NCBI RefSeq assembly: GCF_004307995.1
Contig: NZ_SIRE01000017.1
Coordinates: 1 to 64,000 of the forward strand
Direction of reading: 5' to 3'
Source: Paenibacillus thalictri
GTDB taxonomy: Bacteria > Bacillota > Bacilli > Paenibacillales > NBRC-103111
Length of the DNA stretch: 64,000 nt
How positions within the stretch are numbered: position 1 is the first letter of the stretch; every line of letters begins with the position of its first letter. Below, one piece after another: positions 62,433 through 64,000 of the stretch. Below the pieces are notes generated by a model, which was given only the letters and a program-made list of their open reading frames with translations, did no database searches and was not told the DNA's origin. The translations under genes and the position numbers were made by a program.

Positions 62433-64000
62433 ATGAGCACGGGACAACAACGATTGCGGTTGGATGCCGATGTGCTTGTTATCGGCGGAGGGCCCGCGGG
62501 TGCATGGGCAGCGTGGAGCGCCGCTTCACAGCAGGCGAAGGTCGTACTTGTCGATAAAGGTTATTTGGGTTCCAGCGGGGCTACTGCACCGGGAGGCACG
62601 AATTTATTGTATTTGCCTCCCGACAAAGAGCAGCGGGAAGCTGCGGTAGCAAAGCGTTATAAGGAAAGCGGATATTTGGCCGAACCGGATTGGATTCATC
62701 GTGTGCTGGATCAAGTATATGAAAGTTTGGTGCTGGTGGAATCGTGGGGGTATCCGTTCCGCCGAGACGAAAACGGGACGCCGCTGCGCGATCATCTGCA
62801 GGGTCCCGAATATATGAAGCTGATGCGGCGGCAGGTCAGCCGGGCCGGGGTGAAGATTCTCGATCAATCCCCGGCGCTGGAATTGCTTGCCGATGAGCAC
62901 GGCGTCGGCGGAGCGCGCGGCATCTCGCGGCTTACCGGCCAGGAGTGGGAAGTGCGCGCGAATGCGGTTGTGATCGCCACAGGCGGCTGCGCTTTCCTCA
63001 GCAAGGGACTTGGCTGCAACGTGCTGACGGGAGAAGGGCTGCTTATGGCGGCCGAGCTTGGTGCTGAGCTTTCCGGTATGGAGTTCAGCCGGCAGTATGC
63101 GCCAAGTGCCGCATTTGGCACCGTAACCCGCGGCCGCTTGCTCAACTGGGCGACATACACCTCCGAGGATGGTACGGTGCTGCAAGCGGGAGGGCCGCGG
63201 GCCGGCGACTTTTTGCCGAACATGCTGAGCAAGGGGCCGGTGTACGCGGTGCTGAACCATGCCGATACGGAGGAAAAACGGCAAATACTGCGCAAGTCGC
63301 ATGCGATCTTTTTTCTGCCGTATGACAGAGCCGGCATCGACCCGTTCACCGAACGGTTCCCGCTTACGCTCCGTTACGAAGGAACGGTGCGCGGCACCGG
63401 GGGCATCCGGCTGACAGGGGATGATTGCTCGACCACGGTGGGCGGATTGTATGCCGCCGGCGATGCGGCAACCCGCGAACGAGTGACGGGAGGCAAGTCG
63501 GGCGGCGGCGCCTTTAACGCGTCTTGGGCGATTTCCTCCGGCAGTTGGTCGGGCAAAGCGGCGGCGCGTTACGCGCTGTCGATCGGCCGCAACGCGGGCG
63601 ACAGAAACTTGCAGCCGGCAGGCCGATACGGCTTAAACGAAGGGGCGCAAACCGCCGAACTGCTCGATACTCCGGCTATGGTCAAAGCGGTACAGCAGGA
63701 AGTGTTCCCGCTCGATATCAACTATTTCCGCAGCGAACCGGTGCTGCAAAAGTCGCTGGAGCGGCTTGACGCCATATGGTCCCGGCTCGACGGACGTATT
63801 GTACAAACCGTGCAGAACCGTGTGCGCACAAGGGAACTGTCGGCCATGGCGGCGACGGCGCGTTGGATGTATACAGCCGCGCTCGCGCGGAAGGAGACAC
63901 GTGGCATGCATACGCTGAAGGAGTATCCGACGGCGGATTTGCAGCAGCAGCACCGCTTGATTGTGTCCGGCATCGAGCATATCCGGATCCGCCCGGAAGC
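62433..64000 (+). CDS. AprA-like FAD flavoprotein, paralogue 2 (cut by window end)
   Basis: The frame runs open from ATG 62433 to the window end (522 codons). FAD motif DVLVIGGGPAGAWAAWSAAS, DKGYLGSSGATAPGGTN, LQGPEYMKLMRRQVSRAGV, VVIATGGCAFLSKGLGCNVL and TTVGGLYAAGDAATRERV match paralogue 1 (53941-55578) closely along the whole length, including AATARWMYTAALARKETRGM near the end. AAGGAGG is upstream. It is last in the visible importer operon. Only about 20-25 residues should be missing by comparison with its paralogue. Confidence 0.9.
   Translation, partial: MSTGQQRLRLDADVLVIGGGPAGAWAAWSAASQQAKVVLVDKGYLGSSGATAPGGTNLLYLPPDKEQREAAVAKRYKESGYLAEPDWIHRVLDQVYESLVLVESWGYPFRRDENGTPLRDHLQGPEYMKLMRRQVSRAGVKILDQSPALELLADEHGVGGARGISRLTGQEWEVRANAVVIATGGCAFLSKGLGCNVLTGEGLLMAAELGAELSGMEFSRQYAPSAAFGTVTRGRLLNWATYTSEDGTVLQAGGPRAGDFLPNMLSKGPVYAVLNHADTEEKRQILRKSHAIFFLPYDRAGIDPFTERFPLTLRYEGTVRGTGGIRLTGDDCSTTVGGLYAAGDAATRERVTGGKSGGGAFNASWAISSGSWSGKAAARYALSIGRNAGDRNLQPAGRYGLNEGAQTAELLDTPAMVKAVQQEVFPLDINYFRSEPVLQKSLERLDAIWSRLDGRIVQTVQNRVRTRELSAMAATARWMYTAALARKETRGMHTLKEYPTADLQQQHRLIVSGIEHIRIRPE

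Overview
The window looks like a chromosomal stretch of a Paenibacillus-like member of the Bacillota. The basis is two Lpl-type sugar importers without ATPase genes, each next to a YesM/YesN-type two-component pair, a YqkE homologue, an SLH surface protein, strong AGGAGG ribosome binding sites with many TTG/GTG starts, and a type I-C-like CRISPR repeat. No rRNA, tRNA or cas gene was seen.

Layout. 1-5 kb is a mobile region: the tail of an IS3-type transposase, an old degenerate CRISPR block, two PIN-domain toxin-antitoxin modules (one toxin broken by a stop codon), a complete IS3-family element, a tyrosine-recombinase remnant, and a 14-repeat CRISPR array with a leader at its right end. The two CRISPR blocks look like one array split by about 3.3 kb of inserted DNA. 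5-7 kb holds a phosphoesterase, a Crp/Fnr regulator and a RidA-family gene. 7-22 kb is a carbohydrate locus: sensor kinase and response regulator, two ABC permeases, a lipoprotein binding protein, two DapA/NanA-type aldolases, a secreted sialidase-like protein and an FAD oxidoreductase. 22-35 kb is a second such locus: response regulator, kinase, PAS-AraC regulator, then isomerase, Gfo/Idh dehydrogenase, the two halves of a Tm-1-like protein, a lyxose-isomerase-like cupin, and a second Lpl-type importer. 35-39 kb has a Met/Gly-rich DUF3892 protein, yqkE, a truncated RidA and a chemoreceptor. 39-48 kb is a peptide locus: M20 peptidase, Opp-type importer, second M20 hydrolase. 48-52 kb holds an SLH/X2/FN3 surface protein and a TylF-like methyltransferase. 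52-64 kb is a probable organosulfur locus: LysR regulator, two AprA-like flavoproteins, AprB-like ferredoxin, nitroreductase, alpha/beta hydrolase, and an SsuABC-like importer with two permeases.

The most interesting signals are non-coding. In the 55-58 kb locus two divergent promoter pairs share an identical 14-base sequence over their -35 boxes. All four transcripts start with a small conserved hairpin whose 3' strand is also the 5' strand of an intrinsic terminator. Stem changes are compensatory, so this looks like a regulon controlled by antitermination. Separately, a long palindromic element occurs three times, always inside ABC importer loci between a permease gene and a binding-protein gene. 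A third family, short hairpins after a GCTTACGAAGT motif, sits just before ribosome binding sites.
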